Both the position numbers and the translations under genes were made by a program. A stretch of 54,093 nucleotides of DNA from positions 1 through 54,093 of the forward strand of contig JBGAWK010000012.1 in NCBI GenBank assembly GCA_044227665.1, written 5' to 3'. The stretch comes from JBGAWK01 sp044227665. Its GTDB lineage: Bacteria; Bacteroidota; Bacteroidia; Chitinophagales; JADIYW01. Positions 24,198-32,978 of the stretch are shown in pieces; positions within the stretch are counted from its first letter, which is position 1, and every line of letters begins with the position of its first letter. The notes under the pieces were generated by a model that did not search any database, was not told the origin of the DNA, and saw only the letters and a list, made by a program, of their open reading frames with translations.

Positions 24198-27134
24198 TTA
24201 TCGGATATTCAAGAGATGATAATATGCGGTAGTGAGTTGTGCATATATATTTTTATCGGGAGGAATATAATCATAGAAATATGGATTGTTGCCTACTTTT
24301 TGCTTTATTTTGCTCCAAAAATCCTGCCATACTATGGTGTTTCCCATTCTTATTTCTTCGTTGAGTTGTTTGAAGATGGGGTCATTGATGTACATAGTGC
24401 CGACATTTCTGTTGCAGAGTATCTGTGCCGTAGGTGCTCGCGATAGTGCTACTTGCTGTACATGGTATCCTCCGCAAGACCCATCTAGTATCAATAGGGT
24501 TTCTGGGGGAATTCTGTTAAATGTTTTTAGCGTATGTGTAGATAGCCCTCTGTGTACTACAATGCTAGGTGAGACTTGCTCATGGTGGAAATAGTTTTCT
24601 ATATCTTCGATGCCTTTATCGCCACTCACGGGTTTGTTGGCATATAATTCTATTTTTTTCCCATAGAGCGACGAAATTTTTACATACGTTATTTTGTCTT
24701 CAATATTCCAATCGGATTTACTTTTTTGGTAAGTCTTAATAAAATTATTGTATGAACTGATGCCATCTTCATCATTGTAGAAGTAATACTGTTGTACATT
24801 AGTCATATTTTGGTTAAATATGGCAAAATTGGATATGGTAGCATATTCTGGCAGTGCATATTGCTTACCTACGTAGTACGACCAATACTCCTCGCTCATC
24901 TTCCTGCCTAGGAATCCTGCTAATATGGTGTAAGCAGCAAGGGATTTGGTATCATGAGTCTTTTCAGCAGATTCATATCCTTCTTTTGTCTTTTTTTCAA
25001 AATAATTGAGCAAGGCTTCATTGCGTGAGTAGTATATTATTTCTGCGGTCTGTATCATAGAGTCCAAATGATAAGAAAATGTGGCAGGGTAAATCTTGCT
25101 GAAAACTTTGACAAGGTGCTCTCCGTTAATATTTTGTAGCAGTTCTTGTTCTAAACCATAAAAAGCACATTTTCTATAAAAAGTTTCCCATTTATAATAG
25201 TTCATTTTTTCCAAAAATATTACCTTGTCAGGTACTGAATTTTGCCAAGCGACAAACATCTTTTTGAAAGTATTATAAATAATCTCCTCTTCCCCTAAAA
25301 TCATGTATATATACAGTTGCTCAGCAGTCAACTTCGACAATGTTTTTTCTTCTGCTAAGTCTGTGTTCTCGGAAATATTATAGGTGCGTATAAATTTTAG
25401 GGCTTTTGCAGTCAAATCCTGTTCAATACTATACTTGCCCAAGGATTTTGATTTCACTAAATTATTAATGAGGCGTGGAATATAAAGATTAGGGTCTTGT
25501 GTGATAGCATCTGCCTCCATAATGTCCATATTTTTATGAACGATATCCTCTAGTAATAGATAAGCCTTGCTAAGGGCTCCAGCATCCTGATGTATGGCGA
25601 AAAGCTCTGCAATAGTACTATCTTTCAGGTATTTTAATAGGGCATTTATCTTATGCTGTGGGTTGATAATAAAATTCTTTGCTGTAAGGGGTGCCTCTTT
25701 GCAAATCTCTTTAAGGATATCCATACCGTAGGGCAGCAATACGAAACTATCAGCTTTGTACGAAAATTCTAGGGGATAAAGGCAGGCGGTATGCATGAGA
25801 ATCTCCTTGCCAAAAGTTTTCTTGCCTGTGCTGTTCAGATGGTCTAATACCCACTCCGGATTATTGTAAAGGAATATTTTATCCTTTTCGATATCAGGTA
25901 GCACAAAATCATGTTTTGTGATAATAAATTTGGGCAATTTAGGCTTGGGGATTTCAGCGACTATTTTAGGAGCAGTCAAAGTTCCGTAATTCAATGTTGT
26001 CATATTTTTGGTAGGAGTAATTTTATCCCAGGCATTTGTGCTAAACAAGGATAAAACACTATCGCGATAGAACAATGGTTGTACGCGATCCAATAGCGAC
26101 TTATAAAGAGTAATATGGTGTGATTGTAGAATATCTTCTGAGAGAGGAAGTGTTCTGCTTTGTCGCAACCAACTAATATACTTGGTCAACTCTTTATTAT
26201 CCATGTTATTTTGATTGAATACTAAAAAGTAGAAAAGTGTGCCGGCATCTGATGTAGAAAGTTCTTCTAAATCCCAATGTCGAATATCTGAATTTCGGTA
26301 TATCCTTATTTTACGTATATAGCGCTCAGAAAGCTCCGTGTATTTTTCATCTGTAGAAGTATAGCAGTTAGTGCTAGTATTAATTTTGTAGTCTGTACAT
26401 ATTTTTAGGAGTGTTTTAAGGTCTTGGCCCATACTATGTGCTTCAGTATATTGGAGCGTATTATCCATAATCAAGGGGAGAAGATAATAGGCATTAGAAC
26501 TGAATTTATACGAATTGTATATCTTTAATATTTGCCCAATTACGGTATCTTTAGAGGTCAAGCATAAAGTTCTTATATTGTTATTATAATGCAAAAATTG
26601 CTTGACATGAGAGGGGAATTGCTTTAGAGCGGCAATAATTTCATTCGATGAAGAATCTCCTATATATACCAACGCAGCATATTGTCTGATGATTTCTTTA
26701 GGTACATAGCAGGTAATATCTTTCAATAAATCTTCTGAAATAGAATGGGGTATCAAAGTTTTTACAATAGTGTAATCATCTGGCAGCCATTGTGCCACAA
26801 TAGCAACTATTTCATCCTCATTATGCGTAAAAAGTAAGGCTCTATAACCTTCTAAAATATCGTAATACTGATCTCTACAATAGGGCTTATAATTTTTAGA
26901 TTCTAATTGAAATAAAAAATTATTGAAATTAGCATAAATTTCGGCATTATTAAGAGTAGCACTATCCTCCTCTACTATTGAGTTTAAAGCATTCCTTATG
27001 CTGTCATTGAGATAAGGCTGAGAATGAAGTGAAAAAATATGATCTTTAACTTCTTTGCTGCCTATTGCTCTTGATTTTCCTGTAAAGAGAAAGCATAGTA
27101 AAATAGATATCCCTAATGTGGAATAAAATTTCAT
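24198..27134 (-). CDS. Exported protein with putative His/Cys hydrolase module (paralog 2)
   Basis: With start ATG 27134 (MKFYSTLGISILLCFLFTGK, a signal peptide) the product is 978 residues. An in-frame ATG at 27152 is rejected because a perfect -7 box (27141-27148) lies between. Most of the protein is helical and unrecognised. The last 200 residues align with paralog 1: YFYNDEDGISSYNNFIKTY, ANKPV, SIVVHRGLSTH (H861), LLILDGSCGGYHV (C887), RNVGT, and DYIPPDKN near the C-terminus. The His-to-Cys distance is 26 residues in both. LILDGSC is close to the Asp-x-Cys pattern following a strand in clan CD peptidases. The N-terminal parts have diverged far more than the C-terminal module, which suggests the module is the functional core. 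It heads a two-gene operon. Confidence 0.7.
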   Translation of the reverse strand: MKFYSTLGISILLCFLFTGKSRAIGSKEVKDHIFSLHSQPYLNDSIRNALNSIVEEDSATLNNAEIYANFNNFLFQLESKNYKPYCRDQYYDILEGYRALLFTHNEDEIVAIVAQWLPDDYTIVKTLIPHSISEDLLKDITCYVPKEIIRQYAALVYIGDSSSNEIIAALKQFPSHVKQFLHYNNNIRTLCLTSKDTVIGQILKIYNSYKFSSNAYYLLPLIMDNTLQYTEAHSMGQDLKTLLKICTDYKINTSTNCYTSTDEKYTELSERYIRKIRIYRNSDIRHWDLEELSTSDAGTLFYFLVFNQNNMDNKELTKYISWLRQSRTLPLSEDILQSHHITLYKSLLDRVQPLFYRDSVLSLFSTNAWDKITPTKNMTTLNYGTLTAPKIVAEIPKPKLPKFIITKHDFVLPDIEKDKIFLYNNPEWVLDHLNSTGKKTFGKEILMHTACLYPLEFSYKADSFVLLPYGMDILKEICKEAPLTAKNFIINPQHKINALLKYLKDSTIAELFAIHQDAGALSKAYLLLEDIVHKNMDIMEADAITQDPNLYIPRLINNLVKSKSLGKYSIEQDLTAKALKFIRTYNISENTDLAEEKTLSKLTAEQLYIYMILGEEEIIYNTFKKMFVAWQNSVPDKVIFLEKMNYYKWETFYRKCAFYGLEQELLQNINGEHLVKVFSKIYPATFSYHLDSMIQTAEIIYYSRNEALLNYFEKKTKEGYESAEKTHDTKSLAAYTILAGFLGRKMSEEYWSYYVGKQYALPEYATISNFAIFNQNMTNVQQYYFYNDEDGISSYNNFIKTYQKSKSDWNIEDKITYVKISSLYGKKIELYANKPVSGDKGIEDIENYFHHEQVSPSIVVHRGLSTHTLKTFNRIPPETLLILDGSCGGYHVQQVALSRAPTAQILCNRNVGTMYINDPIFKQLNEEIRMGNTIVWQDFWSKIKQKVGNNPYFYDYIPPDKNIYAQLTTAYYHLLNIR

Positions 27135-27140
27135 ACTACA

Positions 27141-27148
27141 CAAAGGTA
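27141..27148 (-). promoter_or_regulatory. -7 box for the His/Cys paralog operon
   Basis: TACCTTTG on the minus strand, exact consensus, ending only six bases before ATG 27134. The mRNA would start at or very near the start codon. Confidence 0.55.
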
Positions 27149-27242
27149 GCAAAAACCGTTCGCTATAAGGATGCCTATAGTCAGATTAACAATATTTATA
27201 TATAAAAAAATGTAATCTTTACAGGAAGTCTTTAGCCTTATG

Positions 27243-27250
27243 TACCTTTG
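27243..27250 (+). promoter_or_regulatory. -7 box for the BatA-type gene
   Basis: TACCTTTG, exact consensus, ending five bases before ATG 27256. It is divergent from the box at 27141-27148, about 100 bases away. A TTTAC at 27218-27222 could stand in for the -33 element. Confidence 0.55.
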
Positions 27251-27255
27251 CATTC

Positions 27256-29271
27256 ATGGGTTTTGGGTATCCTTTATTTTTATTGGCGACACTTGCTGTG
27301 GCAATTCCTATACTCATTCATTTATTTAATTTCAGAAGATATAAAACTATATATTTTACCAATACCAAGCTCCTAAAAACTATAAAAGAACAGAAAAATA
27401 AGATTCAAAATTTAAAAGACAAGCTTATACTGCTTTTTCGCATACTTGCGATTCTATTTTTAGTATTGGCATTTGCACAGCCATTTCTAGGGAAAGATGA
27501 TAGTGCAGTACATGGTAATAATGGCGTCGCAATATATATAGATAATTCTCCGAGTATGGGTCTTAAGAGACAGGGGCAAGAATTATTGGGACTGGCCAAG
27601 GCTAGGGCTAAGGAAATTGTGAATGTATATACAGGGACAGACAGATTTCTTTTGCTTACGAATGACCTTCATGGCGAACATCAACACTGGATGTCCAAGA
27701 GAGATATTATCTCCTACATAGAAAAAGTAACTATTTCACCCCACGCTATTCCGTTAGCCTCCATTACCTCTAAAATATCTTCATCACTTAGTGACATATC
27801 TGCTAAAGGCAAAAAAGGGTATCTTGTCAGTGATTTTCAACGATATGCTGTAAAAGACATACCGAAACTTCCCAAAGACATAAATATATTTTGGGTGCCG
27901 CTACAGACCAAAAATACGGATAATATATATATAGATTCTTGCTGGATGATAGACCCTGTAAGCAATCCCAATGCTGCTAAGCGACTTGCAATGCGCATAG
28001 TGAATACTTCCGATAAAGAGAAGGAAAACCTTAGGGTAACGCTAAAAATTGATGGGCAGGCTAAGTCTATAAATGAAATAGATATTACAGCCCACGGCAA
28101 GAAAATAGATACTTTTAGCTACAATGGGGGCGGACTGGGATGGCAAGATGGTGAATTCGTCTTTGATGATTATCCCGTTACTTTTGATGATAGGTTTTAT
28201 TTTACACAAAAGGCAAATACAACCTATAAAGTGTTGACTATTGAAGATGTAGGCTCCTCATTAGCAATTTTCGCCATTTTCAATGGTGATCCAGCGATAC
28301 AGATTTTCAGGAATCTCTCTTCGTCGGTAGATTTCTCTACGTTCTCAGAATATCAGCTTATAGTCCTCAATGAGGTTAATTCTATAAGTTCGGGTATGAT
28401 AGTGGCACTAGACAAATATGTAGCACAGGGCGGCTCTCTTTTTGTTATACCATCAGCAAAAGGCGATATAAGTAGTATAAATGGGTTGCTTATGAACCTA
28501 GACGCAGGAAGATTGGGTCCTCTAAGCACCTTCTATGGTGAAGTTACTCATCTTAATATGCAAGAAGATATCATCAGTAATATTTTTGAGACAGCACCAA
28601 AAAACTTAGACTTGCCGAAGGTAAAACAATATTTTCCTATATTATCTTCATCACGAAGTAACGAACGTATGCTCATGCGTATGCAAAACGGGGCTTCTGT
28701 ATTGTCTAAATTTTATACCAAAGGCGGTATCATATATCTGTCCTCTTTGCCCATGAGTACTAGCTTCTCAGATATCACCAAAAAAGCTATTTTTCCAGCA
28801 ATAGTGTATAATTTTGCGGTATTTCATAAGGATATGGACAATTTATACCAAGTCATAGGGGATAATAAGCCTATAGCTATAGAAGGTAATTTTTCACATA
28901 CGGAACAGCAAATAAAGGTAAAGTCTATTACCTCGGAATTCGTACCATATATGCGCCCACAAGGACAGCAGTCGTTACTATTTATAGATGACGGAGTAAG
29001 CAACGCAGGTAATTATGATATCGTAAGACAGGATGAATTGCTGAAGAAAGTTGCCTATAACTATGGGGTGCAAGAGTCGGATATGCAATTTTCATCACCG
29101 AAAGACATCAAAAAACTAGCAAGTACTTTAGGTGTAAATGTGATAAATAATGCAAGTATGGCAGTGAGTGCCAGCAGTTCAGGAAAGATGATGACGCTAT
29201 GGAAGATTATGTTGATCATGGCATTTTTATGTTTCCTTGCGGAGATGGCTATACAGAAGTGGAAGAATTGA
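27256..29271 (+). CDS. BatA-type membrane protein with VWA-like domain
   Basis: The protein is 671 residues. The N-terminus has the BatA double membrane region (helix about 5-23, loop HLFNFRRYKTIYFTNTKLL, helix about 57-75 ending FAQPFLG). A von Willebrand A-like domain follows with VAIYIDNSPSM; D96, S98 and S100 give a DxSxS metal site. A second large soluble region (about 290-620) and a C-terminal membrane helix (about 647-665) complete it. Members of this family are linked in Bacteroidota to aerotolerance-type (Bat) systems or to envelope function, though this copy is not beside moxR or other bat genes, so its role is open. It precedes the dihydroorotase-like gene, which has its own promoter box. 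Confidence 0.85.
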   Translation: MGFGYPLFLLATLAVAIPILIHLFNFRRYKTIYFTNTKLLKTIKEQKNKIQNLKDKLILLFRILAILFLVLAFAQPFLGKDDSAVHGNNGVAIYIDNSPSMGLKRQGQELLGLAKARAKEIVNVYTGTDRFLLLTNDLHGEHQHWMSKRDIISYIEKVTISPHAIPLASITSKISSSLSDISAKGKKGYLVSDFQRYAVKDIPKLPKDINIFWVPLQTKNTDNIYIDSCWMIDPVSNPNAAKRLAMRIVNTSDKEKENLRVTLKIDGQAKSINEIDITAHGKKIDTFSYNGGGLGWQDGEFVFDDYPVTFDDRFYFTQKANTTYKVLTIEDVGSSLAIFAIFNGDPAIQIFRNLSSSVDFSTFSEYQLIVLNEVNSISSGMIVALDKYVAQGGSLFVIPSAKGDISSINGLLMNLDAGRLGPLSTFYGEVTHLNMQEDIISNIFETAPKNLDLPKVKQYFPILSSSRSNERMLMRMQNGASVLSKFYTKGGIIYLSSLPMSTSFSDITKKAIFPAIVYNFAVFHKDMDNLYQVIGDNKPIAIEGNFSHTEQQIKVKSITSEFVPYMRPQGQQSLLFIDDGVSNAGNYDIVRQDELLKKVAYNYGVQESDMQFSSPKDIKKLASTLGVNVINNASMAVSASSSGKMMTLWKIMLIMAFLCFLAEMAIQKWKN

Positions 29272-29323
29272 TTTTTGTGTAAAAAAATATATTTAATATT
29301 CGTGCCGCCCCAAAGTATATTGC

Positions 29324-29331
29324 TATATTTG
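29324..29331 (+). promoter_or_regulatory. -7 box for the dihydroorotase-like gene
   Basis: TATATTTG, exact consensus, 13 bases before ATG 29345. No convincing -33 element. Confidence 0.5.
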
Positions 29332-29344
29332 CCCAAACAATTGT

Positions 29345-30622
29345 ATGGATATACTCATACGCAATGCAGTAGTCATAGATCCTAATTCGCCTTACAATCG
29401 GCAGCAAAAAGACATTTTGATAAAAGACGGTATCATCTCTCGAATAGATGATAGTATCCATGTGACAGATTGTGCTACGGTAGATGTGAGGGGTAAAAGT
29501 GTAACACCTGGATTTTGTGAACTGATGGCAGATTTTTGTGATCCCGGCAATGAGCATAGAGAAGATATATTTTCGGGTGTCGCTGCCGCCGCCGCCGGAG
29601 GCTACACTGCTGTATGCCTACTTCCCGATACGAATCCTATCTTGCAGAGTAAGACACAAGTGGAATATCTCTATAGTAAAGGCAAGCCATTGCCTGTACA
29701 TATACTGCCCTATGGTGCTGTTTCCGAAGACCTTAAAGGCTATGCCCCTACAGAAATGCTGGATATGCGACATGCAGGAGCGATAGCTTTCACTGATGCA
29801 CCACAACCTATTCATAATGATGCCGTATTACTACGTGCGCTGCAATATACACAGCCTATCCAAGCTACTATAGTAGATGTGCCTTATAGTAGAGCACTTA
29901 CGGAAGCGGGACAAATAAATGAAGGTATTCAGAGCGTACTTTTGGGTATGAAAGGCATTAGCAACCTTGCCGAATATATACAAGTAGAGAGAGATATACG
30001 CATATTGGAATATACAGGCGGACATCTGCATTTGGCAGGTATATCTACCAAAGAGAGCCTCAATTCCATACGTAAAGCTAAAGCAGCAGGATTGCAACTC
30101 ACAGCCTCTACCTATGTACATCTCTTGGCACTCAATGAAAATACAGTAAAAGACTTTGACACTAACCTCAAAGTTATGCCACCCCTTAGACATGAAGAAG
30201 ATGTAATGGCACTGAAAGCAGCCATAGGAGATGGCACTTTGGACTGTTTTGCTTCCCAGCATATTCCGTGGGATCTGGAGAGTAAGAGATTGGAATTTGA
30301 CTTGGCAGCCTTTGGAATTATAGGCTTGGAAACAGCCTTTGGCTTAGCCAATAGCATGTTTCATTCCACTCTTACCAATGAGAAGATTGTAGAGCTATTC
30401 TCTATAAACCCACGCAAAGTATTGCAGATGAATCCCGTATGTATTCATGAGGGGCATAAAGCAGAATTGACTTTCGTGGATTTTACTAGAGACTGGGTGT
30501 TTTCTGAAAAAAATATTTTATCAAAATCCAAAAACACTCCCTTTATTGGTACAAGGATGAAAGGGAAAGTCTTGGGTATTTACAATAAAAGTCAATTGGT
30601 GTGGCATGAGCGAATCAGTTGA
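29345..30622 (+). CDS. Dihydroorotase-like protein lacking metal ligands
   Basis: The product (425 residues) has the amidohydrolase/dihydroorotase fold: N-terminal DILIRNAVVIDP, VDVRGKSVTPGF, then DPGNEHREDI and the C-terminal SINPRKVLQMN. The metal-binding motif DxHxHxRxPG reads E-L-M61-A-D63-F-C65-D-P-G, so both His ligands and the substrate-binding Arg are gone. The usual catalytic Asp in TDHAPH is replaced (ASQHIPW: Q306, W310). Known catalytically dead dihydroorotase homologues support aspartate transcarbamoylase or have other roles. A true dihydroorotase is expected elsewhere in the genome. The stop lies inside the start of the DUF4199 gene (17-base overlap), and three genes in a row are coupled. 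Confidence 0.85.
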   Translation: MDILIRNAVVIDPNSPYNRQQKDILIKDGIISRIDDSIHVTDCATVDVRGKSVTPGFCELMADFCDPGNEHREDIFSGVAAAAAGGYTAVCLLPDTNPILQSKTQVEYLYSKGKPLPVHILPYGAVSEDLKGYAPTEMLDMRHAGAIAFTDAPQPIHNDAVLLRALQYTQPIQATIVDVPYSRALTEAGQINEGIQSVLLGMKGISNLAEYIQVERDIRILEYTGGHLHLAGISTKESLNSIRKAKAAGLQLTASTYVHLLALNENTVKDFDTNLKVMPPLRHEEDVMALKAAIGDGTLDCFASQHIPWDLESKRLEFDLAAFGIIGLETAFGLANSMFHSTLTNEKIVELFSINPRKVLQMNPVCIHEGHKAELTFVDFTRDWVFSEKNILSKSKNTPFIGTRMKGKVLGIYNKSQLVWHERIS

Positions 30623-31019
30623 TAAAAGTCCTTCCAATAGTATTATTATTTTCCTTGCAGCAATCTTTGGTGCGATACCATATTTTGCCGCAAAGCTTCT
30701 TTTTATACCTGATGCGAAACACGAGAATCCATTATTTGATGTTATTACAGGAATTCTATCTATATCTTTTACAATAATATTTTCACAGCTTATAATCAAA
30801 AAAAGAGATAGTGTTACTACATTCAAGACCCTATTCCTACCAGGTTGGGCGGCATCTTTTATTTTCTGTATTATTAGTATTATTATTATTTATATTTATT
30901 TTAATATCTATAAAGAATCTACGCCACCCAAAGCATATTTCCTCATCATGTTGATGAAATTTAATGCTTTAGGAATGATAATATCCTCAATTTTGGCATT
31001 TATATTAAAAACTAAATAA
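30606..31019 (+). CDS. DUF4199 membrane protein
   Basis: The 137-residue protein has four hydrophobic segments (about 13-32, 44-63, 77-98, 112-133) in the order of the DUF4199 family, which is widespread in Bacteroidota and of unknown function. It overlaps the dihydroorotase-like gene by 17 bases and shares one base (TAATG) with the following glycosyltransferase gene. DUF4199 genes next to a GT2 glycosyltransferase are a familiar arrangement in this phylum, so the two may act together on a lipid-linked sugar, but this is inference. Confidence 0.75.
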   Translation: MSESVDKSPSNSIIIFLAAIFGAIPYFAAKLLFIPDAKHENPLFDVITGILSISFTIIFSQLIIKKRDSVTTFKTLFLPGWAASFIFCIISIIIIYIYFNIYKESTPPKAYFLIMLMKFNALGMIISSILAFILKTK

Positions 31020-31960
31020 TGGATATAAGTGTATTAATACCATTCTATAATGAAGAGGAATCCCTGCCTGAGTTATTTGCATGGATAAAAAGGATAATGC
31101 AAGAAAATAATTTTAGCTATGAAATTATTGCGCTTAATGATGGAAGTACTGATAAGTCTTGGGAAGTGATAAAGCATATTTCTACTGGAGATATCAATAT
31201 TAAAGGGATAAGTTTCCAAAGGAATCATGGCAAGTCCGCTGCTTTATATGAAGGTTTTGCGGCAGCAAAAGGTGATGTTGTCATTACTATGGATGCTGAT
31301 TTGCAAGATAGCCCTGACGAAATTCCAGAATTGTATGCCATGATTATGAAAGACAATTATGATTTGGTAAGTGGCTGGAAGAAAAAGAGATATGATAATA
31401 CCTTGACAAAAAATTTGCCTTCTAAATTATATAACTATACCAATAGAAAGATAAGTGGTATAGAGCTAAACGACATGAATTGTGGGCTGAAAGCCTACAA
31501 AAATGAGGTGGTAAAATCAATAGAAGTATATGGCGAGATGCATAGATTTATTCCTGTATTGGCAAAAAATGCCGGCTATACCAATATCGGCGAAAAGGTA
31601 GTACAACATCAAGCCCGCAAATATGGAGTAAGCAAGTTTGGCTGGGATAGATTTATAAATGGCTTTTTGGATTTACTTACTATCACATTCCTGTCGAGAT
31701 TTGGCAAGCGTCCTATGCATTTCTTTGGCACTATGGGAATACTGAGCTTTTTTATAGGTTTCTTAATATTGATGTATCTATCTATTACTAAAGCGTTTTG
31801 GAATGTTACAGGCATGACGACACGACCCTTGTTTTATTTCGGTATCCTGGCAATTATAGTAGGAATGCAGCTATTTGTGGGGGGATTTGTAGGAGAGCTG
31901 GTAAGTAGGAACAGCAGCGAACGCAACCATTATCGCATAGGTGAGAAGATAAGGCTATAG
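31019..31960 (+). CDS. GT2 family glycosyltransferase (DPM1/GtrB-like)
   Basis: The protein is 313 residues. The catalytic domain opens with DISVLIPFYNEEESLPELFAW and contains the metal-binding TMDADLQDSPDEIPEL (DxD at about 91-93) and the acceptor-side DMNCGLKAYK. Two membrane helices (about 235-258 and 270-292) follow, as in GtrB/DPM1-type enzymes that load a sugar onto undecaprenyl phosphate. The C-terminus VSRNSSERNHYRIGEK is typical. It probably acts at the inner membrane for polysaccharide or lipid A modification. It overlaps the convergent Sua5 gene by six bases. Confidence 0.9.
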   Translation: MDISVLIPFYNEEESLPELFAWIKRIMQENNFSYEIIALNDGSTDKSWEVIKHISTGDINIKGISFQRNHGKSAALYEGFAAAKGDVVITMDADLQDSPDEIPELYAMIMKDNYDLVSGWKKKRYDNTLTKNLPSKLYNYTNRKISGIELNDMNCGLKAYKNEVVKSIEVYGEMHRFIPVLAKNAGYTNIGEKVVQHQARKYGVSKFGWDRFINGFLDLLTITFLSRFGKRPMHFFGTMGILSFFIGFLILMYLSITKAFWNVTGMTTRPLFYFGILAIIVGMQLFVGGFVGELVSRNSSERNHYRIGEKIRL

Positions 31961-32902
31961 ATACGTAGCTGCGCGTCTAAGTCTATCATTTATAGCTCTA
32001 CCAAGCCCATCTTCGGGAAGTAGCTCCGCTTCTATATATGCAATGTCGGGCATGGCATCCAAGGCTCTCATATAGGCAAATAGATGTATGGCTGCTTCTG
32101 AGGGATTTCTATCGGGGGATAAATCCAAGTGATAGTTGTAGATAGGAGTTTTGCCAAAAGTCAGATACCCTACGGAATTGCGATTTCTTGATATTTTTAT
32201 ATTTTCTTTTAGAAATAAAGGCTTTCGCGGTGCATAATGACTATCCAATTGTCCAGGTGATTTAGGATTGGACGATGATGTAATAACAAGTTCTACTTTT
32301 CCTGCTACTTTTTCTATGTCTTCGATGCTAAGCCCTCCCAATCTGTGAACGATTATTTTTCCATCGGCTTCACTAATAATAGTAGATTCTATGCCTATAC
32401 CGCTTTTGCCCCCATCAATTATATAGGGAATTTCGTTGCCTAACTGGTGCTGTACATGCATAGCTGAGGTGGGGCTTATGTAGCCAAAAGTATTGGCACT
32501 GGGAGCGGCAAGAGGAAAGGACAGCGATTCCAAGAGCTTACGCATAAGAGGATGTGAAGGAATACGTATAGCTACATTTGGGAGTCCTGAACTTACAATA
32601 TCAGGAATGATATCGTTTTTTGAAAGTAGATAAGTGATAGGGCCTGGACTGTATTCTGCCATTATTCGTTCTACGAGCGGAGGAATACTATCTACATATT
32701 TTGATAATACATTCGCATTGGGAATATGAACTATGAGCGGATTAAAGAGCGGTCTTCTTTTTACTCTAAATATTTTTACAACGGCAGAGGGGTCTAAAGC
32801 ATTGGCTGCAAGCCCATACACTGTCTCGGTGGGTACGGCTACAACTTCTCCTGTCTCTAGTAATTGTGCTGCAAGTGCGAGGTCTCTGCCGATTTCTGCC
32901 AT
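31955..32902 (-). CDS. L-threonylcarbamoyladenylate synthase (Sua5/YwlC-type)
   Basis: With ATG 32902 (MAEIGRDLALAAQLL) the product is 315 residues. The YrdC-like domain (about 5-195) contains GEVVAVPTETVYGLAANA, KRRPLFNPLIVH and RIPSHPLMRKLL; a C-terminal Sua5 domain (about 225-315) includes SPGQLDSHYAPRKPL. The enzyme makes threonylcarbamoyl-AMP from threonine, bicarbonate and ATP for the t6A37 tRNA modification. An in-frame ATG 18 codons upstream is rejected because an exact -7 box (32907-32914) sits between it and the chosen start. This leaves only four bases between box and ATG. Confidence 0.93.
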   Translation of the reverse strand: MAEIGRDLALAAQLLETGEVVAVPTETVYGLAANALDPSAVVKIFRVKRRPLFNPLIVHIPNANVLSKYVDSIPPLVERIMAEYSPGPITYLLSKNDIIPDIVSSGLPNVAIRIPSHPLMRKLLESLSFPLAAPSANTFGYISPTSAMHVQHQLGNEIPYIIDGGKSGIGIESTIISEADGKIIVHRLGGLSIEDIEKVAGKVELVITSSSNPKSPGQLDSHYAPRKPLFLKENIKISRNRNSVGYLTFGKTPIYNYHLDLSPDRNPSEAAIHLFAYMRALDAMPDIAYIEAELLPEDGLGRAINDRLRRAATYL

Positions 32903-32906
32903 GTAG

Positions 32907-32914
32907 CAAAGGTA
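32907..32914 (-). promoter_or_regulatory. -7 box for the Sua5 gene
   Basis: TACCTTTG on the minus strand, exact consensus, four bases before ATG 32902. It implies a leaderless or nearly leaderless mRNA. Confidence 0.55.
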
Positions 32915-32978
32915 GTTACATAATAGCATTGCGGAGGCTTTTGCAGCTATTTTCACTGTATTTTTATATTTTTATTGC

